A DNA stretch of 64,000 bases, taken from Mytilinidion resinicola (Eukaryota; Ascomycota; Dothideomycetes; Mytilinidiales; Mytilinidiaceae). Where the stretch lies: NCBI RefSeq assembly GCF_010093595.1, contig NW_022985453.1, forward strand, positions 583,745 to 647,744, read 5' to 3'. The notes beneath the pieces are model-generated. The model ran no database searches. It was not told the origin of the DNA and was given only the letters and a program-made list of their open reading frames with translations. The translations under genes were made by a program, and so were the position numbers. Positions 9,491 to 21,283 of the stretch are shown piece by piece (the stretch's first letter is position 1; each line of letters begins with the position of its first letter).

Positions 9491-10834
9491 TGAGCTGTTC
9501 CGGTCTCCAAATCTCTCCTCTGACTATTCCGTTAGGATGCCACGGACAACTCTGTGAGACCCCAAAGCGACTTCATCAGCCTCTGAGGCACGACAATACC
9601 TTGGTGGGTCTGGTTTCATGACAGTACTGCCCAGCCGACTTTTGAAGTTAACCTGAAAGAAGAGCGGAGAGAGGGGACCATGAACAGAAAGTTCAGATCA
9701 AATGATTAGAAGCGCCACTCATTATTACAAACTCACTGTCATTACTGTATTTTTCACCATGCTAGCTAGTTTATAGTCTGTAGATAGCCCAGTCCTTTCT
9801 GCCTGAACTTTAGCACTTGCAACTATGGATCATTTGGCTTACATAATCTGAATACCGTGAACGTTGGCATTTCAGATAGAAACTTGTTTCGCTCTGATAT
9901 TCTCTGCCGACACAAATTCGCAATTTCTGCATCCATGACCTAAGTTCTTATCTCCTGACATCGCCCGCTAAAGAATACGGGGACATGACATGAGGAATAC
10001 GTTCCCGATTGCTATCTCACATGGGCGAAGTTGATCTATACTTGCAAAGACGATCTGCCCTTCTTGCGAACTCCGTGACACTCATGCTTTCAGCTCAACT
10101 ATGACCGTACCGTGATAAGGCTCTAGATACAAATGAGTGCCAAAGGCAGATAGCATATTGTCACATTGTTAAGTGACATGCCTGTCAACCGCTCTGCCCA
10201 GTCAAATGATAGCGGCAGCTATTAAGGGGTTGGGTTGCCATTTGGCACCCATGCTTTCAGCTCAGCTGTGGCTGTGCCTCGATAAGGCTCTGGATGTAAG
10301 TGAGGGCCAAAGGCAAATGGGATATTGTCATACTGTTGAGTGACACGACTGTTGGCCGGGGTTTCCAATGAAGTGATAGCGGCAGATATGACGGGCGTAG
10401 ACTGCCGTTCGGTGCTCATGCTTTCGGCTCAGCGGTGACCATACCTCGATAAGGCTCTGGATATAAGCGAGAGCCAGAGGCGAATGGCGCATGACCTTCA
10501 TGCTGAGTGACACGACTGTTAGCCGAAGTTTCCAATCGAATGATAGCGGCAGATATCACGGGCATAGATTGCCGTTGGACACCCATGCTTTCAGCTCAGC
10601 AGTGACTGTACCTCGACAAGGCTCTAGATGTAAGCGAGGGCCAAAGGCAAATAGCATATTGCCACACTGTTGAGTGACTCGGCTGTCAGCGGCTCTTTCC
10701 GATGGAAAGATAACGGTAGAAGTACAGGTATAAGTTGCAGTAGAGCACCATATCCGTTGCTGAAGTTCATACCTTGTGTCAAACCCTCAATTCGACCACA
10801 CTTCGCTTTGCTCTTTCTAGTGCAGCAGTTCAAA
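9491..10834. other. Intergenic stretch dominated by a 167-bp minisatellite
   Basis: 9491-10060 shows no gene or obvious element. 10060-10750 is the tandem array listed separately. The region directly upstream of 10835 (ctctttctag then the ATG) could include an intron end of an unseen leader. Confidence 0.5.
10060..10750. repeat. Minisatellite of 167-bp units, four copies
   Basis: The anchor catgcttt(c) begins at 10083, 10250, 10417 and 10584, exactly 167 bp apart each time. Shared blocks are gataaggctct, gagtgacac and aatgatagcggcag. Copies differ by scattered substitutions, and the fourth degrades near 10700. The unit length is not a multiple of three; a minus-strand peptide (PFAFGPHLHPEPYRG and relatives) recurs but is frame-broken from unit to unit. 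Confidence 0.9.
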
Positions 10835-12315
10835 ATGGCATTACGAATGCCACTTTCCGCAACCACAAAGCTGGTCCTCGAAATAAGTAGCGTAGGGACC
10901 TGCGACCTGGTAGCCGATATCACAACTCTTGATGGAACCGTAAAAGCGAGATACGTAGATTTCCATAACGCGTTTTCAGTGAACCAGCAGACCTGGGACT
11001 TCGACTTGTCAGAGTGGAGCCCTGGATGGTACAGTAACGTGGGGGCCTCTGGATCCCGTATAACTGAAGAGAATATTCTGGTCGTCACATATCGACCATG
11101 GGGAGGATATTCGGTCGAACGCCGCCTGAACTTGACTGCTTTCATCACCGTTCGTGGCGATAAGCTTGAGTTCAATAGATGGTATGACCCTGCCCCTATC
11201 TTAGCTTATTTGCAGGACAAAGGTACTGGAGTTAATTGAACGTGTGATAGGTCTCCCGGGATCCACTTGTCTGCTTCCTGTCATTATTTTCAGGGCTCAG
11301 TATTATCAGCTTGGTGTCTCACTAAATCCGGCCAACTGCAACGTTCTTCAATCGATCTCAATGACCACATTGGCGTAGAGGATGACGAGTTTGTTGTGGG
11401 AGGCTCGGGTTTCGCAAGCAGAGTCAGCGGCCTTCGTCTTGAGAAAAAAGACGGTCACCTTTATATGTATGCGATGCTCAAGAATGCCCGAGGATCCTGG
11501 TTCGAGCCGAAGAAGCAAGTGAATTTGTCTTTCGCGCTGTTGAACAAGGACGGCAAACTCGTCTGGGAGCCAAGGTATGAGCATCGAGGACCGAAATTGA
11601 CGGCAAAAATCTGACAGCCTGGAACAGCGATGGCTTATTCGACAGAAACGGCTTCTTCGCCAGATTTCTGGAGGATGTTCCGTTTGTCGGCTTAGTTGTG
11701 GCAGCTCTGCACCTGAATGCCGGAAATCTTGTAAAATATCATCTTTTGACCCCGGTAAGCAGAAGGCTGAGCGCTAACAGAATATATAGGATCACGCTAA
11801 GGGGGCTGCTATCAGAGCAACGAGTAAAACTCTGATGGCCGTGTACTCAGGGGCCATTGGAGCAACGCTCGGGCCAGTTGCCGCTATCCTTCTCTCCTCG
11901 ATAATGACGCCTCATATTATGATATTGGAAAACAGAATTGCGAATGAGATTATCGACGATCCTACAGCACTTGACCGATTCCAGAAAGTGACTATAGCAA
12001 GAGTGGTAGTTGAGGGTCTCGGGTCAATGGCTGGAAGCGGTGGTGGTGAGATTATGAAGATATGGGCGTCCAAACTGTCGCAACCTTATGTGGAGAAAAT
12101 CGCAAACGAAGTAATTCGAAAGGCTGGAACTTTTACTGTTGAGAAGGTATCAGGGAAAGCGGGTGGAAAGTTTACGGAGACGTAAGTTACCTGACCATAT
12201 TTGATATTTTACTAACGCTCTTTTCAGACTAACAAAGATTGTTGCTGGGGAAGCAATGCCAAAGGAGTGGGAGGACGCGGCGGTGCCAATTCATTCACGA
12301 GCTATACAAATGTAG
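10835..12315 (+). CDS. Cyanovirin-N (CVNH) domain protein with hydrophobic Ala/Gly-rich C-terminal module
   Basis: Exons 10835-11222, 11301-11574, 11628-11754, 11790-12181 and 12228-12315 give 422 residues, frame-consistent. Residues about 130-220 carry the CVNH pattern SSIDLNDHIG, GSGFASRVSGLRLE, NARGSWFEP, LLNKDGKLVWE. The first exon has a weaker CVNH-like layout (RPWGGYSVERRLNLTAFI, GDKLEFN), so tandem CVNH units are likely. CVNH proteins bind high-mannose glycans. After the lectin part comes a module with hydrophobic helices (VPFVGLVVAALHLNAGN, GAIGATLGPVAAILLSSI) and a helical tail. No signal peptide. Uncertain points: the first intron can instead be 11231-11293, and the last intron could use a downstream AG, swapping the C-terminus to a Gly/Lys-rich tail ending near 12490. 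Confidence 0.7.
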
Positions 12316-13888
12316 GTGAAAAAAGAGGTGGGAAAAACAAAGGCGGAGAAACCAAGAAAGAGATGGACAAACCAGTAGACCAAAAGCTATCTGAGGAAGA
12401 GGAGCCGCTATTCAAAGATCTGGATGATGTTATAAACCCTCGACATGATCGGAAAGGTGCATGTGGAATCCAGGGAATCTCATTGGGGTAGCGGTGAGAG
12501 CTACAGCAGGCGCACGGCACCTGATGTATAGCCTCACCCTCCTTCAGACCTCCCCCTCTTCTCTACATCCTTAGCATCTTCATCAAATACAGCACGTACA
12601 ACGTCCACTCTCTCTTGTTACGTGACAATAAGCTTTTGAGACCCACAAACCAAAAGCTGACTGACAGCTAGCGTAACACGTCCGCTCGGAATATATTCCG
12701 ACGTCACGTTACTCATCTTATATGCCCTATTTGTATTCCCCTTCCTACATAGATAGCACAAGAGTTCACTACATTTCTCCAGCAATCACTGACTGAGGAA
12801 AGGGAGCAATACTTTGCGGCCGCAAATTTATCGAGAGACCCTCTTTGCCCTCATTGCTGATTAAACTTGTCGCGGTACGTCCCGCCCGAGACAAGTATCT
12901 GCTTCTTCTATCCATGCCTCCAGGCCATCAGCAACCTGCTCGGAGTGCCCACGAGAACTGGTCCATTTCCTCCTATGGAGATGATACGCTGTGCAATAGT
13001 ATCCTTTGTCGATTTCGAAGTCGCTGTCGAGAAGCGCGCATACGCTACCGTGATTGATTTCACCTCATTACCCTCCACACGTCTCGACTCTTCGTCCCCA
13101 CCGTACTGATTGATGTGAATTCATGCTCAGTCGCCGAACAAAGCAAGTGCGCCCTCGCCCGCACAAGGCATATTCGCAATATTCTTTCAGCTTCGTTTAG
13201 GCTTCTCCTTTCGTCTTTACTCTCCTCTGTCGGTGGCCCGGGTACATAAAAGCGGGCAGAGCTCTAGCCCTAGAGGCTCCCTATATCCTCAAGAGGAAGG
13301 ACTCGGCGGGAGCTGCACAGGTGCGATCCTTGGGCGTGAGCCAGCCGACCAGTGCGCGGTGTCCTAGGATTGGCAGATTTGACTAGATCGTCGACAGGCT
13401 CATCCAGAGATAAGGCAGCATGTGCTTCGCCACCACAACCACTGTGCGAGCCGGAACCGAGCGCGGAGGTACTAGCAGACGAGTCATGTGGGCGGCGCCT
13501 GTGACGGACTCAACCTGAGCTGCCTTCATTCAAAATTGCATGGCCTGGTAACGCTGGACATGGCCGAGATGGGCGAACCAAGGTATGGGCTGGAGCCGAT
13601 CATCGTGGGGGCTGGTTGCATCCTAATCCTCTCGTCCGTGGCAGGCGATGCTATTCCAACGCTCCATGTCAATGCCATGCTATCCGCGCGTGGAGCCAAT
13701 CTGAAAGGTTAGTCCAGGGTCGGAAGTTAAGGCGTGGGCATAATATCTCATAACATGTTTGGCGGTTAATTTACGGTAGATAGATGTAGAAAGTCTCTGC
13801 TACCGCGTATACCTACGGCCCTTACTAGCTGCCCCTGTTGCTGTAATGATCGCGAATGATATCCTGTCCTATTCACCTCCAATACTTC
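12316..13888. other. Intergenic stretch; no supportable gene
   Basis: A TATA-like tacataaaag at about 13244-13253 is followed by several ATGs, but none opens a convincing protein; the longest plus-strand frame (13488-13712, 74 codons) has no recognisable domain. Confidence 0.4.
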
Positions 13889-15721
13889 TTAGTAGCCCCT
13901 CTTTCGATCAACTTCATTGATCAACCCCTCCCCCCTCTCCTTTTTCCCGATGTTCGCTTCCAACAGCTGAAACGCGCGCTCCATATACCTCGAGCTGTTG
14001 CTGCTGATGTGAGGTGTCAGCACCAAGTTCGGCGCCTCCCACAGCGGGTGGTCCTCCGGCAGCGGCTCGGGGCTCGTCACGTCGACAGCCGCGCCGCGGA
14101 GCTTCTTCGATTTCAAAGCATCAATAAGCGCGGGCTGGTCGATGATGTCGCCACGCGAAATGTTGGCGATATAGCTTAGATTAGGGTTTGAAGCGGCGAG
14201 GAGATCGAACTCAGGAGTGCTGAGGAAGTGGAAGGTTGCTGGACTACTCGAGCTTTAGTGACCTGCTGAAAGGGGTGCGGTCCGGTCTCTACACCTCGGT
14301 GATCGTGAAGAGGAAGGAGAGGAGGGGAGGAGCGTCTTAGCTAGTGTAGAGAAGGATAGAGGAGTATACGTGGCCTAAGGAAGCCACGGAGTGGGGTGAA
14401 GTGAAGTCAGCCACTCACGTCAACGGCACACTGATCACCAGCAGATCGATCTCCAGCTTCAAGAACGCATGAAGGGCCTCCTTGCTAGTTCCGCTATACC
14501 AGGCGCTCGGTATAGAGCCGTCGGGATCGCCGGTGCCGGGCACGATGAAGCCTTTATCCTTTTTGGACTCGGGCGTGGTGCGCGGTGATGCCGTGTAGGC
14601 GATCACGTCCATACCCAAAGCCTGGGCTACGCGCGCGACTGCGGCACAGACGTTAGCATTATCGATTGCGTGGGATGGAAAGTTCCATGTTCCATGCAAG
14701 CCATGCCTGCTGTGCCTCAGGCATGACGCATGGCGGCTGTGGCGCTGAGCGGATGGGGCCGTTGCGCAGAGTCCGAGATGGCCATCCTGCGTGCGGCGCA
14801 GCGATCTCGGGGCGTCCGAGCGTGGCGAGGCGCTGAAACATCTTCGAAGGAAACTTTTCAAGTGTACAAAGCGTATATTGTGGGTTGAGGATGTTTTGAA
14901 TGTCTCGGATGTGCGGAGATGGAATCCGGCGGGAGTTGGAGGATCCGAGTCCCGCCACTGCAAAAGGATTCACGACTGAGAGATTTGCAGCACTCACCTT
15001 GTCGTCCGATGCTCCCATAGCCTAGCACGCCTACGCGCTGACCTGGCAGGTCTCTTACGCTGCCAGCTCCGTTATCTTTTTTCCAGGCATGCTTCTTTTG
15101 CGCCTCATAGAGGTCGTTGTACCCGTGACTCTGGACCAGGGTGGTCAGAATGACCCATTCAGCAATCTGCGGGCCATGGATGCCCGTGGCCGTGCATAAC
15201 GGTATCTTAGAATCGGTGTAGATAGGGTGTTTCATGACATGATTGATGCCGGCACTGAAGAACTGGATAAGCCCCAGGTTGGGGGCCAATGAGGGTGTAG
15301 GGGGGAGGGCGGCGACGGTTGCGATGATCGTGGCGCGTTCGTAGACATCTTTTGACAGAATGAGGGTATTAGATAAGATTTTCTGATAGATGAAATGAAA
15401 ACCGTAACTAGTGGCACCGTCCTTCGACATTGATATTGCAGTATAGATGAATAGAATTGGTATGCATGTAGTGAAAAAGAGAGCTGAGTCGGAAATTCGG
15501 ACATGTTGTGAGGCCTTAAGAAACATACCTTCGGGAATGCCTGCTTCATGATCCCACACCGCTGTAGTGGTGGCATTAACATACTCAACTTCCAGCTTGG
15601 GAAACTTCTTCTTTATCTTGTCAAGGCTCGGGGCCATGTTTGACTCCGGAGCTGGGAACAGAACTAGCAGCACCTCCTTCTTGCTCTCTGCAGCTGGGCT
15701 GTCCGGTCCACCGCCCATCAT
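13889..15721 (-). CDS. D-isomer-specific 2-hydroxyacid dehydrogenase, NAD(P)-binding
   Basis: Exons 15721-15529, 15348-14998, 14638-14419 and 14246-13889 give 373 residues. The Rossmann motif is split exactly by an intron: GVLGYGSIGRQ joins VARVAQALGMDVIAYTA (GxGxxG plus helix). Catalytic residues of the family are present: Arg in NISRGDIID, Glu in SPEPLPEDHPLW and His in LTPHISSN. Members reduce 2-keto acids to D-2-hydroxy acids in the cytosol; the substrate cannot be read from sequence. Introns of 180, 359 and 172 nt are long for this genome; the 359-nt one (14997-14639) holds no needed exon because the flanking residues are contiguous in the family. The N-terminus lacks a targeting signal. 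Confidence 0.9.
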
Positions 15722-17776
15722 TGCAAGATTTAGTAAAGATATCTGATAGTAGGTGGATGAAAGTGTGAGTAGATTGGTGTGAGTAGATTGTAGATAGCTG
15801 TAAAAGGACGGGTGTAGGACATGGGGATATAGGAAAGTCAGGTAGATAGAGGTAATGGTCTTTGATTACTAATGGCCTTCGCAACCAACCTGGAACTCCG
15901 CACTTAACAGCATTGAGAGTCGCGATGAAACCGTGAGGATGCAGACGAAAGATGTCGTGCTGTTAGTCGTGGCTCGCGTCACCGCGTGCGCCTAGCTAGA
16001 ACGCGGCAAGATCTCGATACGGCAATACGCCACGCGGTGGAGTGAACGTCCCGCGGTCAAGGCTTCGATCTTCACCAGACAAGCTTTTGTCCCAGCTAAC
16101 CGGGAACTAAAATCAAGACACCTCTCATGAACTGCACAATGGCGCTGATATTGCAGTTTCAGGAAATATGATCGGGAAAGGGGGCTTATGGTGCAAGTGA
16201 GAGTCTTCGCTGACTGATTCCAAGGCTGTAGAGTTGGAGCAACTGAAGCCGAAGCCACCATGCGCGTCGCCCAGTCCCCTCACCCGCGATATCGGCCTCC
16301 AACTACCCACGCGGGGCATGAAAAAGGCGGCGCTCTGAATCTAGAACAAGCCGCCGTGGGTGTGAGTGTGTCTGCCACTGCTTAGGGTGCCTCAATGCAT
16401 TTATAAAATTCTGAACCAGATAGTTCTAGAAGCTCTTGACCTTGGGCTACGTGGAAATTCGTTGAAGCACTTCAAGCAGTGACAGGCAGGCGTACACACG
16501 AGACGGAGTGCTTGATGAGTGTGCCAGTTTCTTCACGCCTAGCGTGCTATCACCACGCGTCAAATACCCGCCCGCGATAGTGATACGAGCGCCGCTTTCC
16601 ATCCAGACGGTCCAAATTTCCCCAGACCCAGCCACAGAGTAATCCCCAGATTTCAGCTCGCATTTCCTCCGTAGCCGAATCAGAGACGGAAGGCCATGTC
16701 AAGAATATCCGTGCCAGGATGCCGAACGCCATCAATCAAGGTTGATTAGACTCGCTACCGATGTCACCCCGAGCGGCACGGCACGGGAATACTGTAGGTA
16801 CGAAGTACCGGGCGCGAAGTCTTTGTAAGAACCGGACAGGGTAGTTCGAGACGGACTGGTCGTTGATCAAGTCCCAGGGGTAGACGAAACACAACCCGGT
16901 AACCGATGCAGTTCAGAGGTAACTGTGCTAATTAGCCTGCTTACGCTTACACCCAGGGGTGCAGACGTGGTATGAGGTCCCAGCGAGGCAGAACATGTCG
17001 TGTCACATGCACGTTGTCTAGTTTCGGAGTGATGCGGTAGGGTCGATAAGGTATCATCGAAGATCTGGTCTTCGTTCATTGATGAGAGAATCTATACATG
17101 CTGACTGGTGCGCAGTGCAGCTGCCTGCTAGGGCTACTAAGTTTTGCGCAGATCGCTCCGCTGGTACAATATATGTGTGACAGAAGTCAAAGTGTCGCTT
17201 CCCTCTTGGGAAGCTCTATTACCGCATCCTTTCGTCGATAGACAAGACACTAGAGTAAGTAAGCCCCCTCCTTCCTTTCAAGGCAGAGGGCGTTGGTGGG
17301 AGTAAGGGCAGGGTCGGCCTGCGTACTCTGTAACTCTTGTCGTGGGTGTAATAAGGTGTAGTGTAGAAGTGTGGGTGTAGCGAGACACGAGAAAGGAAGT
17401 GAATGCGCACTTGCGGCTGTGCGAAGCCGTTAGAAATCTACCAGAAGCCCACCTGTCATTAACTCCGTCGCTATGATCGTTCCGTTACCCCCTAGTCCGA
17501 CATGAAGAAGTAAAACGGCTTTTTCCCAACCGGCCCAAAATCTCCAAAGCGCCGGTGCTGATAGTGTAGACATAAAGAAGGTGGCGTTCGTACCCCGGGT
17601 ATCTTTCGTGGGCTGCAGAGGGCATGCGATACTGCCAATCGCTCTCTGTGCCGTCCTTGAGTGTTGTTCCTTGCTTGGTTGTAAAGCGGAGGGTGGGACT
17701 GATGAGTGTCTGCTCACTAATCCCAAGTCGCAGAGTGAAACGAAGAATTTGGAGTTTCTCTATCTGAGACTCGTGT
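15722..17776. other. Intergenic stretch with a short coding relic
   Basis: No intact gene. A plus-strand fragment at about 16458-16545 encodes VEALQAVTGRR and LMSVPVSS, related to the relic at 45.8 kb (separate entry). Other short frames at 17219-17730 look like chance. Confidence 0.45.
16450..16550 (+). pseudogene. Short relic related to the fragment at 45.6-46.1 kb
   Basis: The plus strand reads VEALQAVTGRRT...LMSVPVSS, matching VEALQALADRSR...FMSVPLFP on the minus strand at 45.8-45.9 kb, with clear nucleotide similarity over about 80 bp (gttgaagcact, aagca, atgagtgtgcca). Neither side shows a start, introns or continuation. The peptide resembles C-terminal ends of fungal-specific transcription factors as I remember them, which is weak evidence. 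Confidence 0.4.
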
Positions 17777-19628
17777 TCACATCTTGTTCGTCATCCCTGG
17801 GCGTTCAATCTCGTCCTCCGTGACAGGAGGGTGATAGCCAAGTCCGCCCCTTGCGTGCGTGTTGCGCGGATCCCATTCAACACGCAACGTGGCCTGAGAC
17901 GGAGCGCGAGGAGTAGAGAAACTGAGAGTCGGACTGCGGTACTCCCGCTGTACCTCTTTGCCGAAGTAATCCGGGGTACCAGTCGCATCGCGATCAATGT
18001 CGCGTCCTGACATGGGGCTGGTGACTGCGGTTTCGGGTGATTTGATTTGGGGTGTATTCCCAATCTTGAGAAGTTCGTAGGCACGCGCATCGGAGGAGAA
18101 GCGCTTTGCGTCGAGCGAAACGAATTCTCGCTTGGATCCAAATTTGGATCGGACCATATCCCACCATGCTGTGTAGATGGAACCTCTACCCAGGAGTAGC
18201 AGACATTCAAGGCCAGCAAGCTGTAGAGAGTTAGTTGATATTACCAAGATATAGAATGATTGAACATACCGATAGTAGCACCAATACCGCGATGATTGTT
18301 GGCATGTTCATGAATAGGGCCTGTCCCATGGAGAAACACTTTTCTCTGTGGTCAGGATTGGAGATCAGGCAGACGGTCCAGGGTAATATGGAATCCATAT
18401 GGTGGCTGAGATTCCCCACGATCTGATTGAGATAGATGAATACCACGGAAAGGAAGATAACGTCTACCAGCATAAAGGCAACGATGGTCATGCCGCGCCA
18501 CTGCAGCCACACTACCTTTCTTACTCGTCGGTAGACGGCTTTGGCGGACTTTGTTCGGATGCTAGAGGTGGTAAAGGAAGGAAGGCCGCCAGAGCTCTGG
18601 GTCTCCGTAGCGTCATCGCTCCACATGTTTTTCACGTAAACTTTGATGCAATAGGCGAATCTACCAACAATTAGCAAAGGTCAAATGGTTGGGCACTTGG
18701 TCACTCACGTGGCCAGCTGTATCGCCGTGGACGCACACCCAATCCCCAAGAGCGGGCCCCAAAAGAGCTTCACTGAATCCTGTGCATTCACATGGCAGAT
18801 GTCTCCAAAGCGAAATGAGACGCCAGTCAAAGTGATGGTCACGGTGAAGAGGGTGGCAATGATTCCCCAGCCCAGGCCCTGGGCAGCGTACATGAACTTT
18901 TTCCCGGGCAGGACGTCCCAGACAATCTGAAGATGCATAGAGAGAACGCGAACGAAGACTATAAAAATCAGCGAGTGCGCTCAACGCACGATGTTGGGAA
19001 CCTACTCCAGACCGTCATTGATAAGCCGCCCGCTATAATGAAAGCACCCGAAAATGCACAGGTCAAGTTCGAATACATGTCATTGGGCGTGACTTCGTCG
19101 TAGCATTGCGGTGGTCTCACTGCGAGTGGGACGACGAATCCCAGCTATGTTCGTGTCAGTAAATATTTAGCTCGCAGGAGTCGGATCACTTACGCCGACA
19201 AACAATATACCTACGACCATACAGTAACTTAGGTAATGCCGACGAGTCTTCTCTAAGGGAAGAGCGATAAATGATATTAGAAGGAATAAACAGGACACGA
19301 CGCCACCAATGCTGAGTCCCTCTGCAATTCGGTACCATGTTACGAAGCCTGGAAAATAGTGTCAGAGGAGCATGCGAAAAGGCGAAAAAGGACGTTCTCA
19401 CTTTCGGGGTAGAGATAGTCGGTGATAGGACATGGTACACAGCAATAGAGGCCCGGATGAATTTGGGGTGCAGGTGCGCAAAATCGCCCATCGACGACTA
19501 TCGAGTGATTAGTTCCTTGACTCGCTTTGCGCTCGAAGAATGCACTCACATCCGCCATCTGCGCCAAAGGCTGCGAGATCGAAGAACGGAGCTGGGCAGA
19601 GCCCTCGGAGTATAGTGTTGTTCGCCAT
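17777..19628 (-). CDS. Fungal seven-transmembrane receptor (Frizzled/Smoothened-like GPCR family)
   Basis: Seven exons: 19628-19550, 19497-19402, 19348-19194, 19144-19006, 18958-18709, 18660-18270 and 18220-17777; total 517 residues. The N-terminus carries the Cys-rich outer segment typical of this family (LCPAPFFD, VDGRFCAPA, CCVPCPITDYLYP). Hydrophobic helices follow: GGVVSCLFLLISFIALP, MVVGILFVGLGFVVPLA, SGAFIIAGGLSMTVW, GWGIIATLFTVTITLTG, FWGPLLGIGCASTAIQLA, MTIVAFMLVDVIFLSVVF and MPTIIAVLVLLSV with AGLECLLLLGRG. Between helices 5 and 6 lies the conserved basic loop (AYCIKVYV, RRVRKVVWLQWRG). The cytoplasmic tail of about 130 residues is Ser/Thr/Pro-rich. Likely plasma-membrane receptor; ligand unknown. 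Introns are 46-53 nt. Confidence 0.88.
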
Positions 19629-21283
19629 TGTGATGTTCTTCTAATTCAGGTGTCGCAACGGACCAAACTCAGATTACACGCCGTGCAACATTGACGAAGA
19701 TGCAATGCTTTTTCTGGATGCCTGAGTTCTTGATAGACAGACAAATTGCACAAAAGGAAAATTGTTGACGCTTCGGGCCAGTAGTCAATGCTTTAAACAG
19801 GACGAGATCCGTGCCGGAAGAGGGATATTGGGCGGTTTCGGGCAACGGTATGATGAGGCAGGTGGTTAAGGCCTTGTTCCACGCAGAGATGAGACAATAG
19901 AGGTTCTGAGTCAAGAAAAGGCTGTGACGGTACGTTGGAAGGGGAACGGGAGGGTACGCAGGATCGATTGGGTTGGTGGTGGCTTGCAAGGGCGCAGACA
20001 GATGAGTTGATTACGCAAGTGAGGGTGAAACTGGAACAGTATGAATGGATCGCAGAATGGAAGCAGAGCAAAAGCACGAGAAACGTAGAAGCGCGGGACG
20101 GGGTACAGTAATGTAGCCAGGCGGGTCGCAGGGCAGAGCCAGACGCAGACCAGCTGCTTGGGGGGTACATGGAGAGACGCCGCCTGGTTGGACCCGTGCC
20201 TTGGACCCAGAGCACGACGATCCGAGATGCCCAAGCCAGTCACCCATGGCGCTCCGGGGGAAGCAGCGCGGGTTGCAGGGCCTGAAGGGGACGCCAGGCA
20301 TGGCGGACGGTGAAAGGGCTAGGCGTAGTGGGGACGGGAGACAGCCGGGGCCAGGTACAAGCACTTCGGCGTTGCGAGTGGTCGCAACGGCGGCGCCGTC
20401 GAGCCCGCGTCGGCGCAGCACGCTGCTATGCAAGCTGATTCGCGCAGCCGACTTCATGTCGCGCCCTCTTACGGCCTCTCCAGGCGCGAATGGAGTATCC
20501 ATTACGGGGTTTTGCTCGTGCGGTTTGCCATCACGGGCGAAGTGGCACAGCAGAGAGCATGAATCCTCGGGATGCCCGCACTCTCGCAGATCATGCAGTG
20601 CGCTCGCCGCCGACGAGTCTCAAGCAGCACGGTGCCGCAATTAGGCGACACCGTCCCAAGAGCCCAATATCGCGGCATGCAACTGAGGCCGCGGCGAGGG
20701 CGCGACAATATCGAGACCCTGGACGGGAGGAATTTTGAGGCTGGGCTGACAGGTGCGCGATCACTGACGCGGCGTTCGATGACGACGGATTATGATGATG
20801 CTTGGACGCGCCCCAAGCAAGATGAGCATGTTCGCGTTGTTGCTGCGCATGGCTTCGGAGTGGATTCTGCGTGGTGGTTGGTGGAGGGCGAAGTGTGTGG
20901 CGGACGGTCAGCCCGCCTCAGCTTGCCAGAACCTCCCAATTGCCATGCCCTCGTGCTCCTCACGTGGCCGCGAGCATGAATCAATATTTGTCGGCTGGCG
21001 TGCTCGTCCAGCTTGTGTGTTCAGTCTCTTCATATCCAGTCAAGGCCCAGCGTCGTGCATATCGACTTTCTTTTCGGTCGTCCTTCAGGCTTCAGCCATC
21101 CTTCAGCTGGGAATCGGGGACAACGACCTGACTCGCCGCCATTCTGATCCACCGCTGTGTCCCCAAAAGGCCAGAGTACAGCAGCGGGGTGCCCAGTCTT
21201 CAACGGGCGGGCTCCTCCGACCTGGATGCCTTGCAGAAATGCCCCGATGGACCATACCGAGCTGCGTTAAGGCGATGCCGCTA

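Noticed and set aside
13488..13712. Possible small secreted protein downstream of a TATA-like element
   Set aside because: No N-terminal signal peptide, and the hydrophobic patch is internal; indistinguishable from chance.
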